Source: Polaribacter butkevichii (GTDB lineage: Bacteria > Bacteroidota > Bacteroidia > Flavobacteriales > Flavobacteriaceae). From it: 64,000 bases of DNA. The position numbers were made by a program, and so were the translations under genes. Location of the stretch: positions 3,625,501-3,689,500 of the forward strand of contig NZ_CP150661.1 in NCBI RefSeq assembly GCF_038024105.1, read 5' to 3'. The notes below the pieces were generated by a model. That model was not told the DNA's origin. It was given only the letters and a program-made list of their open reading frames with translations, and searched no databases. Each line of letters opens with the position of its first letter. Position 1 is the first letter of the stretch. This document shows, piece by piece, positions 1 through 8,169 of the stretch.

Positions 1-247
1 GTTTTAAACCTTCAGTTTCTGTTTGCTCAGGTCTTGTAACATCAACATGCATTCTATCTAGTTTTCCGTCTCCGTCGCTATCAAACGTAGTTTCTACCCA
101 TAAATCTGTACGAATCCATTTACTAGAATCGTTAAAAGCTTCTACTATTTGTGCTTCCCCATTTTTAAAAATAGGTGTTGCTTTTTCTTGTGCCTTCATT
201 GCTAGGGCAAAAAGAAATACTATTAAAATTTGAATTTTATTTTTCAT
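1..247 (-). CDS. Xaa-Pro dipeptidyl-peptidase-like S15 protein, N-terminal part
   Basis: The gene runs off the left edge; only the first 82 residues are visible. Residues 1-19 form a signal peptide ending near MKAQ, so the protein is exported. The segment TDLWVETTFDSDGDGKLDR followed by MHVDVTRP matches the N-terminus of Xaa-Pro dipeptidyl-peptidase proteins of the S15 family, which remove X-Pro dipeptides from peptides. The ATG lies 9 bp after the stop of the upstream S15-type gene, so the two are probably one transcript. The catalytic domain is outside the window, so the exact function is inferred from the N-terminus and the neighbour. Confidence 0.72.
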   Translation of the reverse strand, partial: MKNKIQILIVFLFALAMKAQEKATPIFKNGEAQIVEAFNDSSKWIRTDLWVETTFDSDGDGKLDRMHVDVTRPEQTETEGLK

Positions 248-256
248 TTTTGAGAA

Positions 257-2185
257 TTATTTTAACACAGAAAACTCAATACTAGAATCTGTAAAAACGC
301 TGTGTGTTTGTGTTTTAAAATCTTTTTGGTCTGCCTTATAAATATTATCTACATAGGTTTGTGGATTTAAATCGATTAAAGGAAACCACGTACTTTGCAC
401 CTGAATTTGTACTTTATGACCTTTTTTAAACGTATGAAAAACGTCTTGTAATTTTATATTTACGGCTGTTTTTTTATTAGGGATAAAAGGCTCTGGATGT
501 TCAAAACTATTTCTAAAACGACCACGTAAAACTTCGCTTCTAACCATTAAGTGGTAGTTGCTCATTTTTAAATGATCTTGAAGTTTATCGTTATTTTCCT
601 CAGCATTTGCAGGGTGCACATCAATTACTTTTACAACCCAATCTGCAGCAGAACCTGTGGTTGCTACTTTTAGTTTTGCTAAAATATCTCCAGCCAAAGT
701 AAAATCTTCCGATAAAATATTTGTTTCAAAAACCAAAACATCTGGTCTTCTTGCCGCAAAACGCTGGTCGTCTGTCATGTATTTTCTAGGCGTAAAAACC
801 GTTTTAATATCTTCTGAATACGGAACAGGATGTTTTATATCACTAATAAAATTAATTTTTTCTGTTGATTTTTTATCCGAAGTTAATTCTTGGTTTTTAG
901 ATAAAAACCAATCTTCTTTTACTACATTTTTAGGAGGCCATACATCATAAGATTTCCATTCTTTTTTACCAGAATCAAAAACATAGGCTTCTGGTAAACC
1001 AGAATTTTTATCACCATTTCCTTTTAAGAAATGATTAAAGAATTTTGTTTCTACATCAGACTGAAATTTTAAAGAAATAGAATCTCCAAAATAATAATTA
1101 CCTACATAGTTTTCTACTGTATTTCTAGACCATTTTCCATGATCCCAAGGTCCAAAAACTAAAGTGTTATAATTGTCTTTTCCATATTTTTCAATGGCTT
1201 TATAGGTTTCTAAAGGACCGTATAAATCTTCTGCATCAAACTCCCCCCCAACAATCATGGTTGCAACTGTAGACGGAACTTTGTCTAAATGCTGAATGAT
1301 GCCTTTACTTTGCCAAACAGAATCGTAATTAGGATGTTCTACGAGTTCTTTCCAGAAAAAGTCATCGATTCTATCTTTATTTTCAACCGTTTTAACATCT
1401 AATTTATCGTACTGAAAATATTGGTTTAAGTTTTTTAAAGGTCCTTTATCTAAGAAAAATTGATATTGATCTTGAGAATCCATTTTAGGAAACGAATACC
1501 AAGCAGAGTCTGTTGGTGTGTCTTTGTAAGTACCAAATAAAGAGATTGCTCTAAAATAACTTAACAAAAAAGCTCCGTTATGATGAAAGTCATCAAAGAA
1601 AAAATCGCCAATACAGGCTTGTGGAGAAGCTGCTTTTAAAGCAGGATGTGCATCTATTGTAGAAATGGTTGCATAATGCCCTGGGTACGAAATTCCCCAA
1701 GTACCTACATTTCCGTTATTGTTTTCTACATTATTCACCAACCAATCTATGGTGTCATAAGTATCAGAAACTTCGTCAGATTGTTTTGCTGTTTTATTAG
1801 GGATGTAGGCACGCATATTATCATAAACACCTTCACTCATCCAACGACCACGCACATCTTGATAGACCACAATATTCAATTCTTTCATTAAATGAATATT
1901 TGGTCCAATTTTGGTTTTCATCTTTCCTTCTCCATAAGGCGCAGAACTATACGGAGTTCTTTGCATTAAGATTGGGTATTTTTTAGAGTTGTCTTTTGGG
2001 GTGTAGATGGTTGTGTGTAGCTTTACGCCATCTCTCATTGCAATATCTACTTCAGATTTTGTGTAGTTGTCTGCAACAAAAGTACTTTTAATGTCTTTTT
2101 TCTCTTCTGTAGTTTTTGTATTACAACTGATAAAAAAAGTAAAAGAAAAAGCTACAAAAAGGATTTTAAAAAAATGTTTTTTCAT
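257..2185 (-). CDS. CocE/NonD family (S15) lipoprotein hydrolase
   Basis: A 642-residue exported hydrolase of the CocE/NonD, X-Pro dipeptidyl-peptidase S15 group (acylases, esterases and prolyl peptidases with an alpha/beta-hydrolase fold). The N-terminus has a lipobox (FFIS then Cys21), so it is likely a lipoprotein. The nucleophile elbow GISYPG places the catalytic Ser at about residue 166. GGEFDAEDLYG and FGPWDHGKW look like the acid and histidine regions. The C-terminal third fits the beta-sandwich domain typical of the family. It is the first gene of a probable two-gene minus-strand operon with the partial S15 gene 9 bp downstream. The true substrate (acyl-peptide, amino acid ester or X-Pro peptide) cannot be told from sequence. 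Confidence 0.85.
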   Translation of the reverse strand: MKKHFFKILFVAFSFTFFISCNTKTTEEKKDIKSTFVADNYTKSEVDIAMRDGVKLHTTIYTPKDNSKKYPILMQRTPYSSAPYGEGKMKTKIGPNIHLMKELNIVVYQDVRGRWMSEGVYDNMRAYIPNKTAKQSDEVSDTYDTIDWLVNNVENNNGNVGTWGISYPGHYATISTIDAHPALKAASPQACIGDFFFDDFHHNGAFLLSYFRAISLFGTYKDTPTDSAWYSFPKMDSQDQYQFFLDKGPLKNLNQYFQYDKLDVKTVENKDRIDDFFWKELVEHPNYDSVWQSKGIIQHLDKVPSTVATMIVGGEFDAEDLYGPLETYKAIEKYGKDNYNTLVFGPWDHGKWSRNTVENYVGNYYFGDSISLKFQSDVETKFFNHFLKGNGDKNSGLPEAYVFDSGKKEWKSYDVWPPKNVVKEDWFLSKNQELTSDKKSTEKINFISDIKHPVPYSEDIKTVFTPRKYMTDDQRFAARRPDVLVFETNILSEDFTLAGDILAKLKVATTGSAADWVVKVIDVHPANAEENNDKLQDHLKMSNYHLMVRSEVLRGRFRNSFEHPEPFIPNKKTAVNIKLQDVFHTFKKGHKVQIQVQSTWFPLIDLNPQTYVDNIYKADQKDFKTQTHSVFTDSSIEFSVLK

Positions 2186-2323
2186 GGTTGGTTTTGCGTA
2201 TTTTAGCTAGTAAAATTACAAAACTGAACATTAATTTTAATTATTTTGATGTTAAATTACAGAATTATAACTAAAATGATGATAATACTGATTTTTTTTC
2301 AACCTTTTTGTAGCCTTAGTATA

Positions 2324-4987
2324 TTATTTAATAATAACTGTTTTGGATGTTTTAGCATTATTGATATCAGAAATAACAACAAAATATGTTCCTTTGGATA
2401 ATTTAGAAACATCAACGTTTACAGCTGTTTTTTGTTGGTTGTTTTTAGATTCTAATACTTTTTTTCCGTTAATATTGTAAAGAGTTACTAGGTTTATATT
2501 TTGATTGTCTGCTTTTACATTTAAAATACGACTTGTTGGGTTTGGGTATACTGTAATTTTAGTGTTTAAAACAGGATCTTTTAAAGATAGTGTTGAAGTT
2601 TTGTAAAATTCAATTTCTTTAATGGCGCTCCAAGCACTTTTTCTTTTATCTCCATCACTATTAAAACGTCCGTAACCTACAACTTTTACATAAGTTGCAT
2701 TTGTATTAATTTGGTATTGATTAAAGTCTGTAGTATTGGTAGCTGTTAATAATAAATCTCCAGAAGTAGGCAATATCCTAGAGAAGTCGGCATCTTCTGT
2801 ACCTGTTGTAGAAACCAATATTTGAAAACCAAAGGCATCTGATTTATTTGTAGTGCTAAACTGAATTAAGGCAAGTTTGTAAGTGCTACCTAAATTGTAA
2901 ATAACATATTCTCCATCTCCTTTATAATCTCCGGATAATATACTTCCATCATCTGCTGTCCATTCTGTATCAGAATCTTTATCCAAAGAATTTGTAGCAA
3001 ATTCAGATTTAGATGAATTTTCTTTAGAAAATGAATGTACAGTAACTTTATCTGTAGGTAAACCAGTTCCTGTATTAATAAGGTCGTATAGGTCTGTTAA
3101 ATCTGCTCCACTTTGGGTAATCGTTAAAGTTCTTACAATATCATCTCCACCAGCATCTTGTGTAAAAGTTACCGATCCTGTTCTGTTACTTGCGTCTGTA
3201 TTTTGAGTTACTGTAATTGAAACTGTTGTGTCTCCAGTTCCAGAATTTGTATCTAAAGTTATCCAAGCATCATTAGAGGCAGCCGTCCAACTTACATTTG
3301 CAGAAACGGAAATAGTATAACTAGCTGCATCTGAAGTAAGAGTAGGTAAACTACTAACCGTTAAAGATTCACTTACTTGAATAGTACAATCTCCGTTGGT
3401 TATGCTAGCTCCTAAGTTATCTGTAAAACAAGCTCCAATTCCATGTCCTACCATAGCGTCGGTTATTGGTGTGTTTTCCCCCATATCTGCACCTTTGCCT
3501 GTAGTTCCAGTTCCTGAAAAAGTAAAAATTTCACCATTTGCAGTAGCAGTAATATTTGTTTCTTCAGAGAAATTTGCATTTGTTGCGCCCAAATTAGTAC
3601 CAGTATAAACATTGCCTTGGTAAGTTAATGCTGTACCCATATTTGTATAAGCAGTTTCACTATCACCAGAGATAACGTCTGTTATATTCGGATAATTATC
3701 AGCAAAATAAATTAAGTTATTAGAAACGGTTCCTGTTGGATCCGTTGATCCTTTATCTTCATTGTAAAACAAAGGGGCATTTGTGTTTACAATAGTATTA
3801 TTAGATACCGTTATGTTTTCTGTTTTTTGGTATCCGTTAGAAACATCATCAGAAGAACAAGCAATATCAGCATTTGCAGATCCACCTATAAAAGTGATAC
3901 CGTTATTCCATTTTGCTTGTTCCATAACGGTAATACAATCTTGAATGTAATTGTTTGTAATTGTATGGTTACTATCGGTAATTCTAATACCACCTGTACC
4001 GTCTACATTTTCGCCTAAAAAATAATTTCCTTGTACAGTTGCGTAAGAACCATGACGAAGTACTAAAGATCCTCTACATCTTCTGAAAGTGTTGTTAGTG
4101 TATGTATTTCCTTTACTTTTATTTGTGATAATTTCATTTTCTCCATCAGATTGCACAAAATAATTATTACTAACAGTAGCATTGCTATTTACCATTTGGT
4201 AGGAGCTTGTACCCATACGTATGGTTTCGCTATCTCCTGCGTTAGATAGGGGAGAACCATCTGGTTTTCTGCCGTATAAATCTTCTATTTTACCAAAATT
4301 GTAAAAATAATTATTCATAACAATATGCCCAACCTCTGCACAACTATTATTTGCACCATCATCCCCGTCAGGAAATGCGTTGTATGCATATTCTCCCAAA
4401 ACAATTGCTCCGGCACTCACTTTATTCATAAACGAGCAATTTATAACGGTATTATAAGTACCATATAATACAACCCATCTGTGTTTGGTAATTTGTCCGT
4501 CTGCCAAATCTTCTTTTAAGTCATCTGGATCTATGCCTAAACCGTCTATTACACAATTTTGTAGTGTACTATGGTTTGCATAATTATTACCATTTCTAAA
4601 TTCAATAAAATTACTGGCACCATACCCCCCTTTCCAATGAAAACCATCTACGATTAAATATGCTCCGGTTGCAATTACTGCTCCAGAATTATCTGTTTCA
4701 CCACCAATGGTTAATCTTGGTCCACCAGTAAAAACAACTCCACCAGGTGTTTCTGCTCTAAAAGTAACGGGGTTTTCTGCGGTACCAGATCCAAGAAACC
4801 GCATGCGTTCATCGGTTTCATAAACACCATTTTTTAAAATGATGACATCTCCGGGTTGATATATAACATCTCTTAAAGATTCTGGATCATCAATGTTATA
4901 TGTAGTTTGAGAAAACACATTATAATTACATGAAAAAATAATTGAAAAAAGAAGTACTACTTTGGGTAATGAGGGAAAATTAATCAT
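2324..4987 (-). CDS. Secreted PL6 alginate/chondroitin lyase with BACON, discoidin-like and T9SS sorting domains
   Basis: An 887-residue secreted polysaccharide lyase. A signal peptide ends near residue 27. Residues ~30-510 form a right-handed beta-helix of PL family 6 (chondroitinase B / alginate lyase): note ILKNGVY near the start, KHRWVVLYGTYN, and the family stretch NKSKGNTYTNNTF followed by LRHGSYATVQGNYF. Residues ~535-625 resemble a BACON domain (SVSANVSWTAASNDAWITL). Residues ~640-800 resemble an F5/8 type C carbohydrate-binding module. Residues ~802-887 are a type IX secretion sorting domain (ITVYPNPTS ... SKGTYFVVI). It stands alone, with no SusC/D or other uronate genes beside it, but its upstream region holds a GntR-type operator. 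In marine flavobacteria PL6 usually acts on alginate; chondroitin sulfate is the alternative. Confidence 0.88.
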   Translation of the reverse strand: MINFPSLPKVVLLFSIIFSCNYNVFSQTTYNIDDPESLRDVIYQPGDVIILKNGVYETDERMRFLGSGTAENPVTFRAETPGGVVFTGGPRLTIGGETDNSGAVIATGAYLIVDGFHWKGGYGASNFIEFRNGNNYANHSTLQNCVIDGLGIDPDDLKEDLADGQITKHRWVVLYGTYNTVINCSFMNKVSAGAIVLGEYAYNAFPDGDDGANNSCAEVGHIVMNNYFYNFGKIEDLYGRKPDGSPLSNAGDSETIRMGTSSYQMVNSNATVSNNYFVQSDGENEIITNKSKGNTYTNNTFRRCRGSLVLRHGSYATVQGNYFLGENVDGTGGIRITDSNHTITNNYIQDCITVMEQAKWNNGITFIGGSANADIACSSDDVSNGYQKTENITVSNNTIVNTNAPLFYNEDKGSTDPTGTVSNNLIYFADNYPNITDVISGDSETAYTNMGTALTYQGNVYTGTNLGATNANFSEETNITATANGEIFTFSGTGTTGKGADMGENTPITDAMVGHGIGACFTDNLGASITNGDCTIQVSESLTVSSLPTLTSDAASYTISVSANVSWTAASNDAWITLDTNSGTGDTTVSITVTQNTDASNRTGSVTFTQDAGGDDIVRTLTITQSGADLTDLYDLINTGTGLPTDKVTVHSFSKENSSKSEFATNSLDKDSDTEWTADDGSILSGDYKGDGEYVIYNLGSTYKLALIQFSTTNKSDAFGFQILVSTTGTEDADFSRILPTSGDLLLTATNTTDFNQYQINTNATYVKVVGYGRFNSDGDKRKSAWSAIKEIEFYKTSTLSLKDPVLNTKITVYPNPTSRILNVKADNQNINLVTLYNINGKKVLESKNNQQKTAVNVDVSKLSKGTYFVVISDINNAKTSKTVIIK

Positions 4988-5038
4988 TTTAGTTTTTTTT
5001 AAAATTTAATTTTTTAGCATACTATTTTTATTTTTCAA

Positions 5039-5063
5039 ATTGGTATACCAATCTGGTAAACCA
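5039..5063. promoter_or_regulatory. Candidate GntR-type (UxuR/ExuR-like) double operator for the PL6 lyase
   Basis: Positions 5039-5052 are a perfect 14-bp palindrome, ATTGGTATACCAAT. A second, weaker site, TGGTAAACCA, follows at 5054-5063, with its centre 13 bp from the first. TGGT-ACCA half sites of this kind are bound by FadR-subfamily GntR regulators of hexuronate genes. The site lies 52-76 bp upstream of the lyase ATG. No GntR regulator gene is in the window, so the binding protein is inferred. Confidence 0.6.
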
Positions 5064-5267
5064 AAAATAATAAATTTTTTATAAAATATATCTATGTGAT
5101 TCAATTAATTACAAATTTATACTGATTTTTAAATGATTTTTTAGCAGATTGATAAAACTCAGAAAAGAGGTGTTAGATACATTAGTTTCTTTAATCGTTC
5201 CTTATTTTTGGAATGACATTTTTAGTGAAACTAAACTTTTGATGAGGCAAATAGTAAACAAATACCT

Positions 5268-5346
5268 TAGCCCTGATTGAACGGTGTGTTTGAGCTCTTG
5301 CGCTTTTGGGCGCAAAGCGAGTAGTGAAAGCAGGAAATAGCTTCTA
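5268..5346. repeat. Interspersed intergenic repeat with a small hairpin
   Basis: Within the non-coding stretch before ygiQ, this segment opens with TAGCCCTGATTGAACGG and ends with GTGAAAGCAGGAAATAGCTT. These ends resemble a repeat family I have seen between genes in many flavobacterial genomes. Its core holds the hairpin TTGCGC (5298-5303) and GCGCAA (5310-5315), flanked by CTC/GAG. Only one copy is seen here, so family membership is from memory. The rest of 4988-5415 is AT-rich and otherwise featureless except for the operator and the ygiQ promoter box. Confidence 0.4.
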
Positions 5347-5401
5347 ATACTGCAAAAAAAAGACATTCTAAAAATAAGTGTTTTTTCTATTAAAATTCTT
5401 G

Positions 5402-5409
5402 TATTTTTG
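5402..5409 (+). promoter_or_regulatory. Bacteroidetes -7 box of ygiQ
   Basis: TATTTTTG matches the Bacteroidetes -7 consensus TAnnTTTG. It ends only 6 bases before the ygiQ ATG at 5416, so the transcript would be leaderless or nearly so. No clear -33 box was recognised. Confidence 0.4.
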
Positions 5410-5415
5410 CAAACT

Positions 5416-7380
5416 ATGCAAGAACCTAAAAGACATCAATTAACAGACTGGTTACCAACTACAAACAAGGAAGTGAAAATTCGTGGTTGGGAAGAATTAG
5501 ACGTTATTTTATTTAGCGGAGACGCTTATGTAGATCATCCATCATTTGGACCTGCAGTAATCGGTCGTATTTTAGAAAGTTATGGCTTGCGTGTGGCTAT
5601 TGTGCCGCAACCAAGTGTAAACGATAATTTACAAGATTTTGAAAAACTAGGAAAACCTCGTTTGTTTTTTGGGGTTACTGGTGGTTGTATGGATCCGATG
5701 GTTTCTAATTATACGGCAAGTAAAAAGCGTAGAGATAAAGATGCCTATACACCAAATGGTGATAAGGGGTTTAGACCTGATTATGCAACGTCTGTGTATT
5801 CTAAGATTTTAAAGGAAAAATTTCCGGATATTCCTGTCTTAATTGGTGGTATTGAGGCTTCTTTAAGACGTGTAACACATTATGATTATTGGTCTGATAA
5901 ATTATTACCAGGTATTTTAGAGACGTCTAAAGCAGATATGTTGGTGTATGGAATGGGGGAACAACCTTTGCGAGAAATAGTAGAGTTATTGCAAAAAGGG
6001 GTTCCGTTTTCTAGTTTAAAAAACATTAAACAAACAGCTGTTTACGTTAATGAAAAGAAAGAGAAATTACCTGTTGTAAATGATTGGGAAGATGTTACCA
6101 TTAACTCTCATGAGGCTTGTTTAAAGGATAAAAAAACGTTTGCTTCTAACTTTAAAGTGATAGAACAAGAGTCTAATAAGTTAAAAGCACGTAGAGTTTT
6201 ACAACGAGTAGGAGAGAATACATTGGTAATTAATCCGCCGTTTCCTACCATGACAGAAAAGGAAATTGATGGTTCTTTCGATTTGCCTTTTACACGTTTA
6301 CCGCATCCAAAATATAACAAACGTGGACCGATACCCGCGTTTGAAATGATTAAATTTTCTATTAACATTCACAGAGGATGTTTTGGTGGTTGTAGTTTCT
6401 GTACAATTTCTGCGCATCAAGGAAAGTTTATAGCAAGTAGAAGTCAGGAATCTGTTTTAAGAGAAATAGATAAAGTGGCAAATATGCCCGATTTTAAAGG
6501 GTATTTATCTGATATTGGTGGGCCTTCTGCCAACATGTATCAGATGAAAGGAAAAGTGCAATCTATTTGCGACAAGTGTGTGGCACCTAGTTGTATATCG
6601 CCTGTGATTTGTTCTAATTTAGATACGTCTCATAAACCTTTAACGGAATTATATCAAGCAGTTGATAAGCATCCGAAGATTAAAAAATCTTTTATTGGAA
6701 GTGGAATTAGACATGATATGTTGGTGCCAGAATTCAATAAAAACGCAGACCCAAAGGAATTAGATGCGTATACAGAAGAGGTAATGACAAAGCATGTTTC
6801 TGGTCGATTAAAAGTAGCGCCAGAGCATACATCTGACCCTGTTTTAAAGTTGATGCGTAAACCTTCTTTTAAATATTTTCACATGTTTAAAGAGCGTTTC
6901 GATAAAATAAATATTAAGAAGAAATTGAACTTACAATTGATTCCGTATTTTATTTCTAGTCACCCAGCAAGTGAGGTAGAAGACATGGCAAATTTAGCTG
7001 CAGAAACCAAAGATATGGGCTTTCAGTTAGAACAAGTACAAGGTTTTACACCAACACCTATGACGGTTGCAACGGTTATTTATTACTCTGGATATCATCC
7101 TTATACTCTAAAACCAACCAAAACACCTAAGACTAAAAAGGAGCGTGAAGACCAACATAAATTTTTCTTTTGGTATAAGAAAGAGAATAAAGATTGGATT
7201 AAAAACACGTTGAACAAAGTTGGAAGACAAGATTTATTACAGAAATTATTACCTGAAAATAATTCTTGGAAAAAGAACAAAAATGCCAAAGAAGTAAAGA
7301 ATACTTTTGATGATGCAGTGCCTGTTCCTTTTAATAAGAGAAAGAAAAAAGCAAGTAGAGCACCTAAAAGGAGAAGGTAA
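5416..7380 (+). CDS. ygiQ: YgiQ family radical SAM protein
   Basis: A 654-residue radical SAM protein of the YgiQ/UPF0313 family. The cluster motif CxxxCxxC is seen as GCFGGCSFC, about halfway along and preceded by NIHR. The N-terminal part resembles a B12-binding-like fold of the family (VILFSGDAYVDHPSFGP), and the C-terminus is a lysine/arginine-rich tail (KRKKKASRAPKRRR). The biochemical role of YgiQ is not established. I chose ATG 5416 rather than the in-frame TTG at 5407, because the TTG overlaps the -7 promoter box and ATG gives the family start MQEPKRHQL. A strong bidirectional terminator follows. It is a single-gene unit convergent with the lysine-rich secreted protein gene. Confidence 0.9.
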   Translation: MQEPKRHQLTDWLPTTNKEVKIRGWEELDVILFSGDAYVDHPSFGPAVIGRILESYGLRVAIVPQPSVNDNLQDFEKLGKPRLFFGVTGGCMDPMVSNYTASKKRRDKDAYTPNGDKGFRPDYATSVYSKILKEKFPDIPVLIGGIEASLRRVTHYDYWSDKLLPGILETSKADMLVYGMGEQPLREIVELLQKGVPFSSLKNIKQTAVYVNEKKEKLPVVNDWEDVTINSHEACLKDKKTFASNFKVIEQESNKLKARRVLQRVGENTLVINPPFPTMTEKEIDGSFDLPFTRLPHPKYNKRGPIPAFEMIKFSINIHRGCFGGCSFCTISAHQGKFIASRSQESVLREIDKVANMPDFKGYLSDIGGPSANMYQMKGKVQSICDKCVAPSCISPVICSNLDTSHKPLTELYQAVDKHPKIKKSFIGSGIRHDMLVPEFNKNADPKELDAYTEEVMTKHVSGRLKVAPEHTSDPVLKLMRKPSFKYFHMFKERFDKINIKKKLNLQLIPYFISSHPASEVEDMANLAAETKDMGFQLEQVQGFTPTPMTVATVIYYSGYHPYTLKPTKTPKTKKEREDQHKFFFWYKKENKDWIKNTLNKVGRQDLLQKLLPENNSWKKNKNAKEVKNTFDDAVPVPFNKRKKKASRAPKRRR

Positions 7381-7409
7381 TTCTTTAACTTTTACAAATT
7401 GATAGATGT

Positions 7410-7448
7410 AAAAAAAGGTCTGGTTTTATTTAAACCAGACCTTTTTTT
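7410..7448. terminator. Bidirectional intrinsic terminator between ygiQ and the lysine-rich protein gene
   Basis: A perfect 17-bp inverted repeat (AAAAAAAGGTCTGGTTT, loop TATTT, then its complement ending in a T run) lies between two convergent genes. With A and T runs on both sides it can serve both strands. Confidence 0.9.
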
Positions 7449-7473
7449 ATCATTTTTGTGTAACCATAAAAGT

Positions 7474-7941
7474 TTATGCTTTTTTAAAACTTTTTTCTGC
7501 TTTTGTTACATTCTTTTTTAGCTTTTCTATTTTACCTAACCATTTTTTGTTGTCGTTAGGAGATAAATCACCATTCTTTTTAAGTTTATTGTATTTCTTA
7601 ATACCACTTTTTAACTTATCGTTTGCTTTGCTTAATTTTTTCTGAGCTTTTACTTTATTTTTTAAAGCTTTTTCGGCTTTTTTTACTTTCTTTTCAGAAG
7701 CTTTTTTTTCTTTCTCAGCTTTTTTAGCTGCTTTTATTTTTTCTTCATTGGTAGTATGAATGGCAAAAATTTCATTGACCATTTCTGGGGCTAAGGTTTT
7801 GGTTACGTCTACCTTAGCTAAATAAATGGATTCTCTTTTAACAGTGTAGGTTTTGTTTTTATACTCCACATCTTGAGCATAAGAAATAGTTACTAAAAAA
7901 ATGAATATTAAAGTGAATAGGAACTGTGTTTTTTTCATCAT
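7474..7941 (-). CDS. Small exported lysine-rich coiled-coil protein
   Basis: A 155-residue protein of unknown function. Residues 1-22 are a signal peptide (hydrophobic run ending VTISYAQ). After a short region (residues 23-60), residues ~65-150 are extremely rich in lysine and alanine with glutamate (KKAEKEKKASEKKVKKAEK), as expected for a charged coiled coil. It is predicted periplasmic or surface-located. It is monocistronic, bounded by the convergent terminator on one side and about 230 bp of AT-rich spacer on the other. No enzyme motif is visible; the composition suggests a structural or nucleic-acid/polyanion-binding role, but that is only a guess. Confidence 0.75.
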   Translation of the reverse strand: MMKKTQFLFTLIFIFLVTISYAQDVEYKNKTYTVKRESIYLAKVDVTKTLAPEMVNEIFAIHTTNEEKIKAAKKAEKEKKASEKKVKKAEKALKNKVKAQKKLSKANDKLKSGIKKYNKLKKNGDLSPNDNKKWLGKIEKLKKNVTKAEKSFKKA

Positions 7942-8169
7942 TATATGTTTATTGTTCTAACTTATTAGACACATAGTTTGATAAAAAGTGACATGAAAAA
8001 TACAGATAAATGTATTATTTTTTTATAATGTTTAGAACTCTGCTGAAAATTAGTTGATTGAGAGGAATAGAAAAGTGGTTGAAATAGATATTTGTCTTTT
8101 TTTAGACTTTAAACAAAGGGAGAGGTGTCTTAATTTTGATTTTAAAATGGTGATGATTATTTGTTTGTT

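Noticed and set aside
5407..5415. TTG start for ygiQ
   Set aside because: The TTG is part of the TATTTTTG promoter box; the family start matches ATG 5416.
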